Source of the DNA: Erythrobasidium yunnanense
Lineage: Eukaryota > Basidiomycota > Cystobasidiomycetes > Erythrobasidiales > Erythrobasidiaceae
Direction: 5' to 3'
Assembly: GCA_001600175.1 (NCBI GenBank)
Contig: BCJC01000002.1
Span: 1,523,111 to 1,587,110 of the forward strand
Length of the DNA: 64,000 nucleotides
Every line of letters begins with the position of its first letter. Position 1 is the stretch's first letter. The position numbers were made by a program, and so were the translations under genes. Of the stretch, positions 1 through 10,728 are shown in pieces. The notes under the pieces are model-generated. The model searched no databases. It was not told the DNA's origin and was given only the letters and a program-made list of their open reading frames with translations.

Positions 1-152
1 AACTTCTGTTAGGGCTTTTTCTTTGTATATATCATGCACAGCGTTGTCGTTCTAGGACGGGATGTTGTACACAATATAGAAACGTATACACAAAAACTGA
101 AACGTCTGACAGGTGCCTTATTCGACCGACTCCGCCGAGCGGCAATCGTACC

Positions 153-1392
153 ATGCATCTTTCAGTCGCCAACATGCTTGAAGTACGGCAGTCGCAGCCC
201 AGGAGGGCTCTCATGTAAGGAAGGCCTCTCAGTAGCCGAACCCCAGCTTACCCCAGATCAGCGCCGGATACGTCCCTAAGAACGAACTGACGGCTGTCGC
301 GATCGCTCTCTATGGCGTTGTCATGCTCCTGCTGTGGATGCGTGAGTCTTCCGCAGCTAAGAGCAAAGAGCCAGGCTGACGATAGCTTGCAGACTTCCAT
401 CGACATGGAAAGCACAAATGGATGCTAGCTCTGACAATCGGAGTTACTTGTGAGCACTGCCAAGATCACCTGAAGTGCACACGTTGAATATTCTACAGGC
501 ATGACATTCGGCTTCATCATGCGGATAGCATGCCATTACGATCCGTACTCTCTGGGACTCTACGTTATTTCCACGCTCTTCATTCTTCTCAGCGTAAGAG
601 CATCTCAACCGTCAAACGATATAGACTGACCATATACGCAGCCTTGCGCCCTACTCGCTGCCGACTACATGGCCCTCTCGCGCATATCGCTATATCTAGG
701 CCGACACGATGTCACCAAGAACTGCCTGGTCTTCCCTGTCACAGCTCTGGTCAAGTTCTTTGTCATTGCAGACGTCACGACATTCACTATACAGGCTGCA
801 GGGGGCGCCATGACTGCTTCTGGTCGGACAAACCCAAAGATGGGAGAGATCGGCGAGAAGGTTTCTATGGCCGGTCTTTCCCTGCAAGGAGCCAGCTTCC
901 TCAGCTTTACCTTTATTTTGGCGTACTTCGGTTACAAAGTGCGGAAGCTGTACCCTGAGAAGTGGAATATGGCCAAGCTCCATCCTGAATTGCAGAAGCC
1001 CTATAAGCCGCTTTGGAATATAATGGACACGACACCAATTGTCGACTGGCGCATATGCTACTATGCCGTCCTTCTCACCTGCTTGGGCTTCATCACCCGA
1101 TCGGCTTTCAGAATAGCAGAGTTCTCTGGCGGTTACAGCGGTGTAAGCATCTAACAGACTGACACAACAGCAGAAACTAACGTTCTTCCAGCACTTGTAC
1201 GTCAACGAGGGATACTTCTATGCTCTCGATGCCCTCCCGATCTGGCTGGCCGTCTGTGTATACATCTTTGTCTGGCCGCCTCGCTTCCTTAAATTCCCTG
1301 AGCTATTCCAGACAGAAGCAGACGGTCTAGTGATGCAGGGGACTCAAGCAGAACAGGACGCTGTCAAGGCTGAGCAGTCTTCCACTTCGTAG
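153..1392 (+). CDS. RTA1-like lipid-translocating membrane protein, copy A
   Basis: Multi-exon gene for a seven-helix protein of the fungal RTA1/RSB1 family, integral membrane proteins tied to sterol-drug resistance and phytosphingosine export. Visible family landmarks, in order: GYVPKNEL followed by a hydrophobic helix (about 266-330), GFIMRIACHYDPYSLGLY (exon from about 500), ALLAADYMALSRISLYLGR (640-710), the TVLTK-like helix LVKFFVIADVTTFTIQAAGG (750-810), and the last exon with YFYALDALPIW and FVWPPRFLKFPE (1190-1310). Introns of about 50 nt separate the exons; the last runs from about 1144 to 1190. The stop at 1390-1392 is firm. The 5' end is uncertain: ATG at 153 or 174 with a short first exon is the best guess. 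A second family member lies at 4342-6018 on the other strand. Substrate cannot be told from sequence. Confidence 0.85.
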
Positions 1393-1557
1393 TTCAGTTC
1401 CGCAGCATCAGCAAAAGTGTCTCTGCGATTGTAATGAGAAGTAGCCTGTAGTAGCCTGTAGTGCCTTAGGTGGTTCTGTAATTTTGTCGGAGCGTACTAT
1501 ACTTCACATATATTACATCGTCTCAATCTAGAATACAACGACAACGTATGGTGTGGA

Positions 1558-3237
1558 TTAGCTAGTTAGAGCTGCACTTATTTGCTGAGCCTTTGTCCCC
1601 TTCAGCGACTCCTTATATATCTCCATGGCTTTCGGCATGTGCTGCCTGATGTTCTCTAACCGCGCTTCTCCTTGAGGATGTGTTCGCAAAAATGGAAGAA
1701 CCCGCTCAGCGACTATGCTATGTTCATCTTTGGCTTCGTTCTCCATCATGTTGAGTAGACCCCATAGCTCCAATGCTGATTCAGGGTTGTAGCCGGCTTG
1801 TGCCATGAGCAGCAGGCCGAGAGTATCGGCCTCACTTTCCAATTTACGTGAGTAGGCGCGCTCAGCAACCACATCGTTCATCATATTGAAGAGCGAGCCT
1901 AGTGCATCTGTGACGAAGGGAAACGATATCGTGACCGCAAAGCTGATACCCCTGAGGACATCGAAGATAACGCTGGAGAGCGCCAAGAAGCCCATGTTCT
2001 CAACACTATGCCGCTCAGTGACATGGCCTGAGCAAATGGTCGTCAGCGGTAATTGCCTGAATGTTGAGGTTACGCACTGATTTCGTGTGCTATCACGGCA
2101 GCTATGAGAGGCTCTTCTTTCTCCAATAGGTCTATCAAGCCCGAGTATACGAAGATTTCCTTCGTGGGTAGGACGAATGCGTTCACTCGAGGCATGTCCA
2201 CCACGAAGAGGTCCCAGTCTCGCGATTCTATGATCTTCTGCGGATTGCTCGATTCCGGCCGGTGCGGTAGAAACGAGCTATCTGTATGCGCACTGGGACG
2301 AATCGATGTCCTGGCTGCGAAGCGCCGGAATCGCTCTTGTATCTCGGCGTCTATTAGGGGCTGTACGTCAGATATGGTACAGGTCCATATAGATGCAGAA
2401 AGCCTACCGTCCCGAGGCCATATCGCTGCGCAGACCAGACTATCGTTGTCTAAGGCCGCTATAAGACGGTCGCATACACGCTTTAGGACTTGTACACGTT
2501 CATCGTCACCTTGAAGAAGCAATGCTGCTTCTTGTTCCAGTATATCCTCCAGTCTGTCGCAAAGTAAGGTTAAAGGCTGCCGGCTTGGCCTCAGTATCAG
2601 AAGCGCACCGCTTGTGCGACCATGCCATTTCTTCCTTCTCGCTCATGAGGAGCAGTCTCCATCTCGCAGTTGTAGGGCTTTGGTCGAGACCGATCGCGAT
2701 AACAAGAAACATCGCTATTATCTGCACTTTGTGTCAGACTGGGGCTACCAGATAATCGAGTACACTGACAGGGAGCTGCCATAGCATTCGACCAGCTTTC
2801 GGAAACCGCTTGAAGAGCTTCCATCTGTTATAGGAAGCCGTTGGTCTCTAGAGACTCAGTTCAGACCGGATATTGGCTCACCTCCACCAGAACGGCAATA
2901 CGACCAAGGTCAAACGCGTTGCAGACAGAAGGAACGCCTTGAACGCGGGCACAGACACGAAAAGGATATCGCGGCGAGGCGAGCTCGAGTGGAATAGTCG
3001 GCGAGGCACAAGGCTGCTAGAATGGATACGAGCAATGTTGCTACCTTGTGAGGCTAGGCATTGGGTAGCCAAGAGTCTTCTTCTCGGAGCGCCAATGCAC
3101 AGATGGTTTGTACAGCCCAAGCTCGTTGGTCTTGGTAGGAACAAAGGCGGTCGCAGACGATGGCTACCAGTTCGCACAGATTTGAAGTTTAGTTCTTTCA
3201 GTAAGGAAAGCCAGGAAGAGCCGTTTGAGCGGATCAT
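1558..3237 (-). CDS. OMA1: Mitochondrial inner-membrane metalloprotease OMA1 (M48 family)
   Basis: Zinc metalloendopeptidase of the inner mitochondrial membrane that takes part in membrane-protein quality control and stress-induced cleavage. The N-terminus is arginine/serine-rich, as expected of a presequence, and is followed by RRLFHSSSPRRDILF and a hydrophobic stretch typical of fungal OMA1. Next come RWRLLLMSEKEEMAWSHKR, LEDILEQEA, the GDDERVQVLKRVCDRLIAAL segment (about 2450-2520), and NAFVLPTKEIFVYSGLI. The active site HEISH is created by joining exons across the intron near 2043-2080; the third zinc ligand is in the ESEAD motif (about 1835). At least four introns, one of 51 nt and one of about 42-48 nt. 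ATG at 3235-3237 chosen because the presequence begins there and a divergent gene starts 71 bp away. Confidence 0.9.
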
Positions 3238-3308
3238 TGAACGACCTTCACCAGGTCGATACGATACCAAGCTTGGCTCTCTGCCTTTGCGTAGAAAGAC
3301 AAAGTCAG

Positions 3309-4021
3309 ATGGCTTTACAGAACATTGTGATACGGTCACAGCGAGGTATTGCAAGCACTCTGGAAGCTCTGGCCATCATTGGACACTACCAGCGACTTTA
3401 TGGACCAGAAGCCTTCGTATCCTTTAGAGCTCCCAGGGTCAGTCGCATGGGCGCACGAGAGCAAGAATACTTCTGAACAAGTCTCTGCATGTAACAGGAC
3501 CCTTTTACCAGCAGGCATTATGGCTACCTGACTGCTCAGACCGACCCTGATACGGCTACCAAGATTCTCGAAGAGCCATCGCATTACATCCCGGTCAAGC
3601 TACCTTGTCCAGCAGCAGACGTACAGCGTCATAGATCAACATTGGCCGAAGTCTTGGAAGCCATGCAAGCGCAGATTACACCTCATACAGAAGACATCGA
3701 TCGCAACGGTGTCGCAGGCGATAGCAGGGCTGAGGAAAAGATATTACAAGTCACAGCATCTAGAGGAGACCCATCGTTAGGTGAGTGGCCCAGCAAGATC
3801 TGGCCGGGCACAAGCTAAGTTTCGAACCTGCAGGAACATCGCAACGTGCCATACGCGGCCACACCAGATATCCACGCCCGTCGCAGCAAGAGCTCTATGA
3901 TCTTCTACGGCTATTTGATGGCTTCGCACAACCTGGTCGATTGCGATCCGATTGGAAGAATCGCGTCGCCGCGCCTGTCGCGACTCCAGTCAAGTCGGAC
4001 GCACAGGAGATCCTGGTCTAG
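3309..4021 (+). CDS. Hypothetical protein, possibly mitochondrial
   Basis: Three-exon gene divergent from OMA1 with only 71 bp between start codons, so the two share a promoter region. Exon 1 (ATG at 3309) gives a basic N-terminus, MALQNIVIRSQRGIASTLEA, continuing to FVSFRAPR. A GTCAGT donor near 3437 and an acceptor near 3498 join it to DPFTSRHYGYLTAQTDP; a second intron (about 3780-3833) leads into the last exon ending VKSDAQEILV. The product is about 200 residues without membrane segments. The basic start would fit mitochondrial import and resembles small fungal mitoribosome-associated proteins, but I do not recognise the family. It ends convergent with the RTA1-like gene at 4342. Confidence 0.55.
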
Positions 4022-4341
4022 GTGCCCTCAAGCATTTTAAAGCGATCAAATCTGAGCCCTGGCCGCCATCTCCGCCGCGAGCTTCTCACTGGAGCTTTGG
4101 CTGGACACCTTCCACTGGCTACCAGGAAGTCACCTGAACGCGTGCGATAAGTGACTTTTACCAGCCGGTGACTGGTCCTCGCAAGTATTCCAGCAGCCTC
4201 GCAGAAGGAGGTCGTGGCTCCGACTGGACATCGCAGGCTCGCTGCAGCAAGTCATATCCGAAGATTTGGGCGGCATTGGTCTCCTCGCCGACCAGTGTTA
4301 TACGCCGTAAGGATATCGGTCTGCGTCATACTATGCCGCAA
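4022..4341. other. Convergent intergenic space
   Basis: About 320 bp between the stop of the hypothetical gene (plus strand) and the stop of the RTA1-like gene (minus strand). Open frames run through it on the plus strand but lack coherent splice structure or recognisable protein features, and their right end is antisense to the confirmed last RTA1 exon. I treat it as overlapping 3' untranslated sequence. Confidence 0.5.
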
Positions 4342-6018
4342 CTAGCCTGCCTTTCGGAAAGCGCGGGGGAACTTGAGAAAACGCGGTGGCCAGATAAAGA
4401 TGAAGACACTGATACCAACGAAGAGCGGTACCTGTAGGATGTCAGATCATAATCTTAGTGGGATGATTCGCTCCCCTCACCGAGTCAAACATGAAGAGAG
4501 TAAAGTCGTTATTGTGGAACGCCTGTCGAGCCGATATCGTCAATATGCCCGATTACCGACCCACTACTGGACCTACATATTTGTTGCTGGAAACTTATGT
4601 AAGCAACGTGCGTGTGATCGCAGGATGCCGCGACTTACTTGATCCAGAAATCGTAGATGCGGTATCCGGAGCGAGCTAGATATGGGAAACAGGTGAAGAC
4701 GATGGCATAGTATACCAACTTCCAATTTGGCATGGGCGTTGCATTCCATGGTGGTAAGACCGACCATCCGCCAGGGATGCTCGCAAAGCGCTGACTATTG
4801 ATGTTCCACCGGTCAGGATACCAATTGGATCTGCAGAGAGGCATTTCAGCGCGAGTCCTTAGTAGAGTCATACTGGACGCACACTCTGTAGCCGAAGAGC
4901 AGCAGGATAACCGTAAAGGCCAAGAATGTGATTGCCTGCAACACCATTCCCGCCAAGCCCATCTGCTCAGCTCCGTCAGCAATAGCAACGTAAATCTAGA
5001 GCACGCCTTACTCGATGAGCTGTTCTATACTTTTCGGGATCTGTTCCTGCCTTAGACACCAACACACCAGCGCTCACCTCGAAGACCAAGGCAAAGATGT
5101 CTGCTGCCAGGAATATTTTCGAAAGCACATTAGCCGGCGCTGGCAAGCAAGTATATGCTACGTCGCTGGGCCCGATATAGTTCGCAAGCTTCGATAGCCC
5201 TTCGTAATCGACGGAGAAGATCAAGGTCGGCTGTACCCGTGTGTCAGCACAATAACACTGAGATATTGCTTCGACTCACGCTAATCAGGTGGGGCTGGGT
5301 TATCAAAGGCAGAATCAGCTTCGACGACGCAACAAACGAAACTTCCACGCACCAGAACAGCTCCGAGGTACTTGTCTTCGGCAGTATTCAGCGACAGTTG
5401 CCTCGTATTTGGGTGATGCGACTCACCTTGATCCATTGGGTCATTGCGGAATACCAGCCGCATGGCGTAGCCAGCCTGTATACCCATTCAGCTCGCGTGC
5501 TGAACTCTAACAACCGTCACCGACCGCCATGCCTGCTCGCAATGCATCAGCATGTCCGCTTTCTCGCTTTCAAGCAGACCTTACCTGATGTGCCAAAGAC
5601 CAAGGTGAGTATCCAGGGCGCCAAACCCTGTCGGAAGAACTCTGTTATTCCTCAGCAATCTGCTTCTCCCGTCGGTACTGGTGGGCTCACGAAGGCAAAA
5701 GAAAAGCGCTACGACCGTCCACGGAATGCCGCCTACTATAGCCAAGTCTGCCCGCGGGACGTACCCACCGCTACACCGAAACTTCAGCTACAGCTGTGTG
5801 GGAGTGTGCGGACCTACATGGCCTCTACAGGTCCTTTGTGATGCTCGTCTGAGAATGCTCTCCGCCAGAGCTGCCGCCGGAACAGTGATCAGCTTGCTCC
5901 AGGATATACTCATGATTGAGTTACTGACGTTGACAGTCACATTAGCGACTGTTTCGAGTCGATGTTCCCAGCTGACGCCATCGAGGCTACTGGGCACTTT
6001 CGGTATGGCATAGTGCAT
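4342..6018 (-). CDS. RTA1-like lipid-translocating membrane protein, copy B
   Basis: Second RTA1-family seven-helix protein, split by at least six introns. Landmarks on the minus strand: GGYVPRADLAIVGGIPWTVV (about 5690-5760), a short exon LAPWILTLVFGTSG (about 5585-5625), GIQAGYAMRLVFRNDPMDQ (about 5430-5487), LSKIFLAADIFALVFEVSAG (5060-5125), YYAIVFTCFPYLARSGYRIY (about 4650-4710), a mini-exon FHNNDFTLFMFDS (about 4475-4520) and the last exon with FIWPPRFLKFPRAFRKAG before the stop at 4342-4344. Each piece aligns to the same position in copy A. The start at 6018 is tentative; it would give an N-terminal ectodomain with N-glycosylation sequons (NVT, NVS), usual for this family. Copy B lacks some conserved helix residues of copy A, so substrate range may differ. 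Confidence 0.75.
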
Positions 6019-6375
6019 ATGTCAGCTTCGGTAGCATATGGTGTGATGTCTTTATGACGTCTAGTATGTACTGTGCATTCAAACAGCGTCAGTTCCAGCG
6101 ATCAAGCCTCAGCAACATCAGCGTCCGGCCTTGGCCCTTTCGTCTGACAATGCCTTTGTACAATCGGAGCGCGTCGGGCTTGGAAGTAAGTCAGCTCGCT
6201 TCCATGCATCGCAAGATGTCGGCGAGGTCAGGCTTAGGGTCAGTAAACGCAGCAGTTTCTGTGTCGTCACAGTGCTTTCGCACTTTCAGACTGTATTGCC
6301 GCACGCTGCCTGATTTGCCGGTATTTTACAGCAAGAGTAGATCTGTAGGATAGACATCGCTCACTGCACAGTATG
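6019..6375. other. Intergenic region between two minus-strand genes
   Basis: About 360 bp between the tentative start of RTA1-like copy B and the stop of the DUF6534-like gene. The plus-strand open frame here has no recognisable protein features. Presumed promoter of copy B plus the 3' end of its neighbour. Confidence 0.4.
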
Positions 6376-7832
6376 TCAATTGAAGATATGCTTATTGTCT
6401 TCCTTGTCCTCTTCAACAATCTTGAATGGGTACGACCCTGCGTCGTTGAAGTCGTCGTCCTTATCGATCCGGACGTGTGTCTCTTTAGCGACATTGATGC
6501 TCTGACCTTGATTCTTCTGAACAGTGATTGTGCCTCGTTGGCCAAGTTTGAAGGTCTCGATGCCCGTGTTGGGTATATGGCCAGTGCCCGCCGAAGACCC
6601 ATTCTTGTGCGATCCTCGGATGCTTAGACTATCGTAGGCATGGTCAGCTCGTGAGTAAACCTTGTCAGCAGAGCCTGGTGCACCACTTACTTGAAGAGCA
6701 AGGTGAGGGTATAGCCTCGGCCCAGGTTGAAACCAATACTAGTGCAGACTGATCAATGCATAGAAGAGAGGCCGAATCAGCGATGCTCAAGGGCAGGCAT
6801 GTACTGCTCGACCGCACTATTGTTTGCCGGAGCTATCAGGTAGAAGGCGAGCGCCGAAAGTGCCAGAATACTCGTAAAGCTTCCTGACTCCCTGTAAATC
6901 ACCGGCAGTCAGCGATGTGCAGTGCTTTGGCAGAGATTGCGACCGACGCCGCAACAACCATAATCTTGCGCAAGATGCTGAAGAATGGACAAATTAGATG
7001 CAGATTGGCTGGGAAGCCAGGTGATGTATCGCTACCTTCGTGTATCTTGGAAGGAAGTCTGCCTGCCATAGGTCGCCAGGAAATAGATAAGAAAGCCAGC
7101 GAGCTGCAAGCGGTGTCAGCGTTGTTTGCAGCATCGAAGATATTTGTGACCGACCAGCACGTCGGTAGACGCAGCAAGCGTGAGCCAAGAAATGCATGCA
7201 GCCCGGATGACTGCCAGATCGAGGCGTAAGTAGCGGTTAACAACCTTCCGAGCGGTAACTTACGATTCCTATCTGTCAAAGAGTTGAACTGGCTAATTAT
7301 GTGCGCGCACATGATGTCGGTAACGAATGTTGCAGCTATGCAGAGACCCAGAAAAGCAGCCAACACCATGTTCTTGGAGAGCCGAAAGAGGCGCCATGTC
7401 AGATAGCCTTGAGCTATCGCCGTGGCTATGGCAGTGCAGACGAGATATGTAGGTATCTCGAAGCCTATAATCAAACATCAGGGTGAGCTCCGTGAGGGGC
7501 TAGGGAAATAAGAGTTCACCTTGGACAGCCATGGCTTCGTAATTTCCGAAGTTTGTGATGGCATAACCGTACACACAGACTACCTCGATGATTGTACATA
7601 AGGTATCTACGATGGAAGCCAGCAGCACCATGCCCTTGAGGATGATGCTGTACAATGACGAGGTCAGCTTTTAGGTTGACAGCTACCCTTCATGCACGCA
7701 CTGATCGTTGGGGAAGGTGGACCAGTAGTAGTAGAGCATGATGACCTCCATTCCATAGAGAGCAAGATTGGTGCTGCTTCCCACCATGAGAGCTCCCACG
7801 ACAGTCCCGACCGTACTATCAGTCACAGCCAT
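6376..7832 (-). CDS. Seven-helix membrane protein, DUF6534-like
   Basis: Multi-exon gene with the layout of the basidiomycete DUF6534 integral membrane family, whose function is unknown. The start MAVTDSTVGTVVGALMVG (ATG at 7830-7832) is followed by EVIMLYYYWSTFPNDQ; the next exons give ILKGMVLLASIVDTLCTIIE and YAITNFGNYEAMA, then PTYLVCTAIATAIAQGYLTW and RLFRLSKNMVLAAFLGL. Later exons give SILALSALAFYLIAP and FNLGRGYTLTLLF. The C-terminal tail is hydrophilic and charged, ends VEEDKEDNKHIFN, and stops at 6376-6378. The alternation of hydrophobic helices and the TVGA...YYY...FP...D opening are the basis for the family call. Introns are about 50-60 nt. Ligand unknown. Confidence 0.7.
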
Positions 7833-8822
7833 CTCTAAGAGTTGTGGGAGTTCAGAGAAAGTAGACGAGGTTTAGGTAGACAGAAGCGAAAGTGGATGGT
7901 TGGGCGATGGGAGAGTAGAAAACGAAAGGAGAACCCGCAAGCGGACTCGTCAGCTGTTTATACAGAGAAAAATGACGCTTATCTCGGCGAGGCTGCGAGG
8001 CTCGCTACAGAGTTATTATGGATCTGTACGTTAACGCTATGGGCCTGACAGGCTACTTCGCTTACGTTAGGTCGCCGTCCTTTTAGTCTGCAGCCCAGCT
8101 TTACTCTCGGAGCGTCCTTTTAGAGCACCAAGTTGTCATCCCCGTTCGTGAGCGAAGTCAGGGAGGCGGCCGCATCCGTCCATCGCGCAATATAGGGCAG
8201 TGCGCCCCAAGGTGACAGCGGGCTCGCACCTCCAGGAAGAGACCGTGTATGTCGCAAGAGGGACTGAGCATGACGGGATAGTAAGGACTGCGCAGTCCGT
8301 GCGCTGTCAAAGTCCTTAGCACTTTCCCCTGCGACGAGGTCCGAACTCCGCCTGCAGTGTAATCGCGGAATCATCGTCTAAGTAGCCGTTCCGTTCGCCG
8401 AATAGCTGCCTTGCTAGCGAGCGTTCTTTATTACCACGCTATGCAACGCAATCTGTGTGTTGCGGGCCGGCAGAGAGTTTGTCATTGATGAAGCCTGAAG
8501 ATACGGGTCTGAAGCCAGGACTCGCAGAAGGCATGCTGGATGTGGTCAGATAGAGCAGAGAGCATGCAGCTATCCAATGACGTGTTTGCGGCCTTTTCTA
8601 GGCAGGTCAAATGCTGTCGATGTGTACAAAGCCAAGAGTGGCCTCCGCTTCGAGCTGCTCCGCATCGATGCGAATGCATTTCTGTAATGCATTAAACTAG
8701 ACAATCGATGCAACAGCGCCGTTATGTACTACTGCCTACCGTGTGAGGGGAGCAGAGGCTGCCAGCCCAATCTTTGCTTCAGACCACTGCAGCCAATACG
8801 CTAGACTGACAACATGCTGAAA
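7833..8822. other. Gene-poor intergenic stretch
   Basis: About 990 bp between the start of the DUF6534-like gene and the TRM11 stop. Short open frames occur on both strands (for example 8120-8374 and 8482-8679, minus) but show no family features and no consistent splice signals. The 11-base string cgtccttttag occurs twice, near 8074 and 8109. No tRNA or other RNA gene could be recognised. Confidence 0.4.
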
Positions 8823-10660
8823 TCATTGCATCTTCCGATTAGGGTCGTGAAACTGGTCCCTGAACCTGTAGTGCCCCAAAGGTATGCCATTCGGCGCCTT
8901 ATGCTCATCCCGATCGTCTGTCCTCTCCATCGTGATCAGCTGAAGAGACGACAGTCAGCTACAGTACGAGGTTCCGAAGAGCAACTCTTACCCGCCGCGC
9001 CCAATTGCCGTAGTCTTGCTCAGAATTGGAGATGAGCTTCAGGCCTGGCATTTGCGGAACATCTGAATCTTGGTACTCTTCCTTAATCGTCGGCAGCCAG
9101 TAGACCTGGAAGTGGCTAGTATCAGTGTTGCACAAGCCAAAGTGATAAAATCAGGCGTACTAGACGGCCACCAGGCCTTAACAGGAAGATAGCTTGCTTG
9201 AGCAGCTCAACAAGAACTTCAGACATTTCCCAAGCATAAGAAGGTGGTATGTAGTCGGGTCGTCTGCCCGAAATTTGGCATTAGCGGGTTCCACTAATCC
9301 GCGACAGGCCTTACTCATGCGAATATGTACCGTCCTCAAGCATCCAAGGCTCTTCTTTGAGCTTTGTTATGTCTTTCCGCCCCAATCGCTTTGCACTGCA
9401 CATCCGGGAAGATATCATTCAGTCGATCAAGCACTTTCGAAAACCTCACAGGACTAACCCAGCTCTGACCCCATAAGGTGGATCGGTGATGATGCTGTTG
9501 TACTTATCAGTGCTACCCTTTTCATTGACTTTCTGCGGCATAACTTACGAGTCCACAAAGCCGCCAATCCTGATGGGATGGTTCGCCAGATCGAAGACTG
9601 TACAGTCGAGTATACGATGTTTCACGCCGTATTGAGCAGCACTATCGTATACAGACTTGCCGTGCCGGCCTCGGATATGTCTACATACGGAACGTTCAGC
9701 TTGCTTACCAGGATTGAGAACCGGGAGACGGACCTGCCGTCTATGTCGCTTCCCATTACAGTCGCACCGAACCACGCGGATGTGTACAGCATGGATCCAG
9801 TACCGACGAAAGGATCGTATAGTAACTTCCCTTGAGCCGCCTTGGCTTGGTTTGCCATGATGAGCGACATTTCCGCGTCCATGGACGTGTTGCCTATGTA
9901 AGCCCTCTTTTTCAGGTCGAAGGTCTCCACCAGCTTCCTTTGGGCTTCACAGATCTATCGTAACATCAGTACAATCCTTCTCCTTGCCTTGTAGGTTCGC
10001 ATACCTTTCTACCTATCCATATACCTGTGCTACCCTTCTCATGCGTTTCCCCATCTATGCATCTAGGATCCGGCCAATCTTCTAGAATGCACACTTCTAG
10101 CTCTGGGTCCAGCATACTGGCTTTGCCCTTGTAGTCCACAAATTTGAATCGCTGCAGAATTTCCTTCTGCCTCGAGTGCTTCAGAGTATGATTATATGCA
10201 GTGATAGTGAATTTGAAGGTCGTGTCCTCCTTATATGGAGTCCATAGACTTTGCGAAACTGGGTCAGATTGCATAAAACGTATCACATCCTCGTAGGTTG
10301 GGCCTGATGAGCGTATCATTGTCAGAAGATGTCAAGATGTTGTTTGCTTGATGCGCACCCTGCGCCCAAAGTTCGTAAATGGTCTTCAGAAGGATGCTTC
10401 GAGTCGCGAGCCGTCGAGCTGCTTCTTCAGAGGCCAAGCGGACGCGCATGAACGGCGACTGAGATGCATTGCAGAGTCAGGAAACTTGATGAAAATAGGG
10501 AAGAGCGCAGAATCTTGCGGGATGGACTTGCCGACAAATCGACAGAAGCTTCATCGTATGAAATTGCAATGTCGAGCAGTTCGCATACAGAGTGCAATTC
10601 TGGCAGCCTAAAGTTGGGATGCGACTGCGCGAAGAGCAGAAGATATTCGCGACCTTCCAT
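8823..10660 (-). CDS. TRM11: tRNA (guanine-N2) methyltransferase catalytic subunit TRM11
   Basis: Catalytic subunit of the Trm11-Trm112 complex that makes N2-methylguanosine at position 10 of tRNAs in the cytoplasm. The start MEGREYLLLFAQSHPNFRLP (ATG at 10658-10660) opens the THUMP-type N-terminal region, which runs on through LATRSILLKTIYELWAQGA and the exon at 9966-10319. The methyltransferase domain has FDLKKRAYIGNTSMDAEMSL, then LLYDPFVGTGSMLYTSAWFG (SAM-binding, about 9760-9830), and the catalytic DPPYG motif (about 9470). Downstream exons contain ELLKQAIFLLRPGGRL, VYWLPTIKEEYQDSDVPQMP and end HDPNRKMQ at 8823-8825. At least five introns. The start codon is 68 bp from the divergent gene at 10729. 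Confidence 0.9.
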
Positions 10661-10728
10661 GGCGTGAATCCACCTTCAAGCGGTCGGTATTGTTCAGACC
10701 AAAAGCACGCCGATTCCGCCTGTAGAAC
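10661..10728. promoter_or_regulatory. Short bidirectional promoter region
   Basis: Only 68 bp separate the start codon of TRM11 (minus strand) from the start codon of the 2EXR-like gene (plus strand), so this stretch and the two 5' ends must hold the control elements for both. No TATA-like motif was seen. Confidence 0.4.

Noticed and set aside
696-1205. Minus-strand open frame of 169 codons opposite the first RTA1-like gene
   Set aside because: Antisense shadow of well-supported RTA1 exons; no family features of its own.
4022-4341. A plus-strand gene suggested by open frames at 3952-4437
   Set aside because: The right half is antisense to the confirmed last exons of RTA1-like copy B, and no start or coherent splicing was found.
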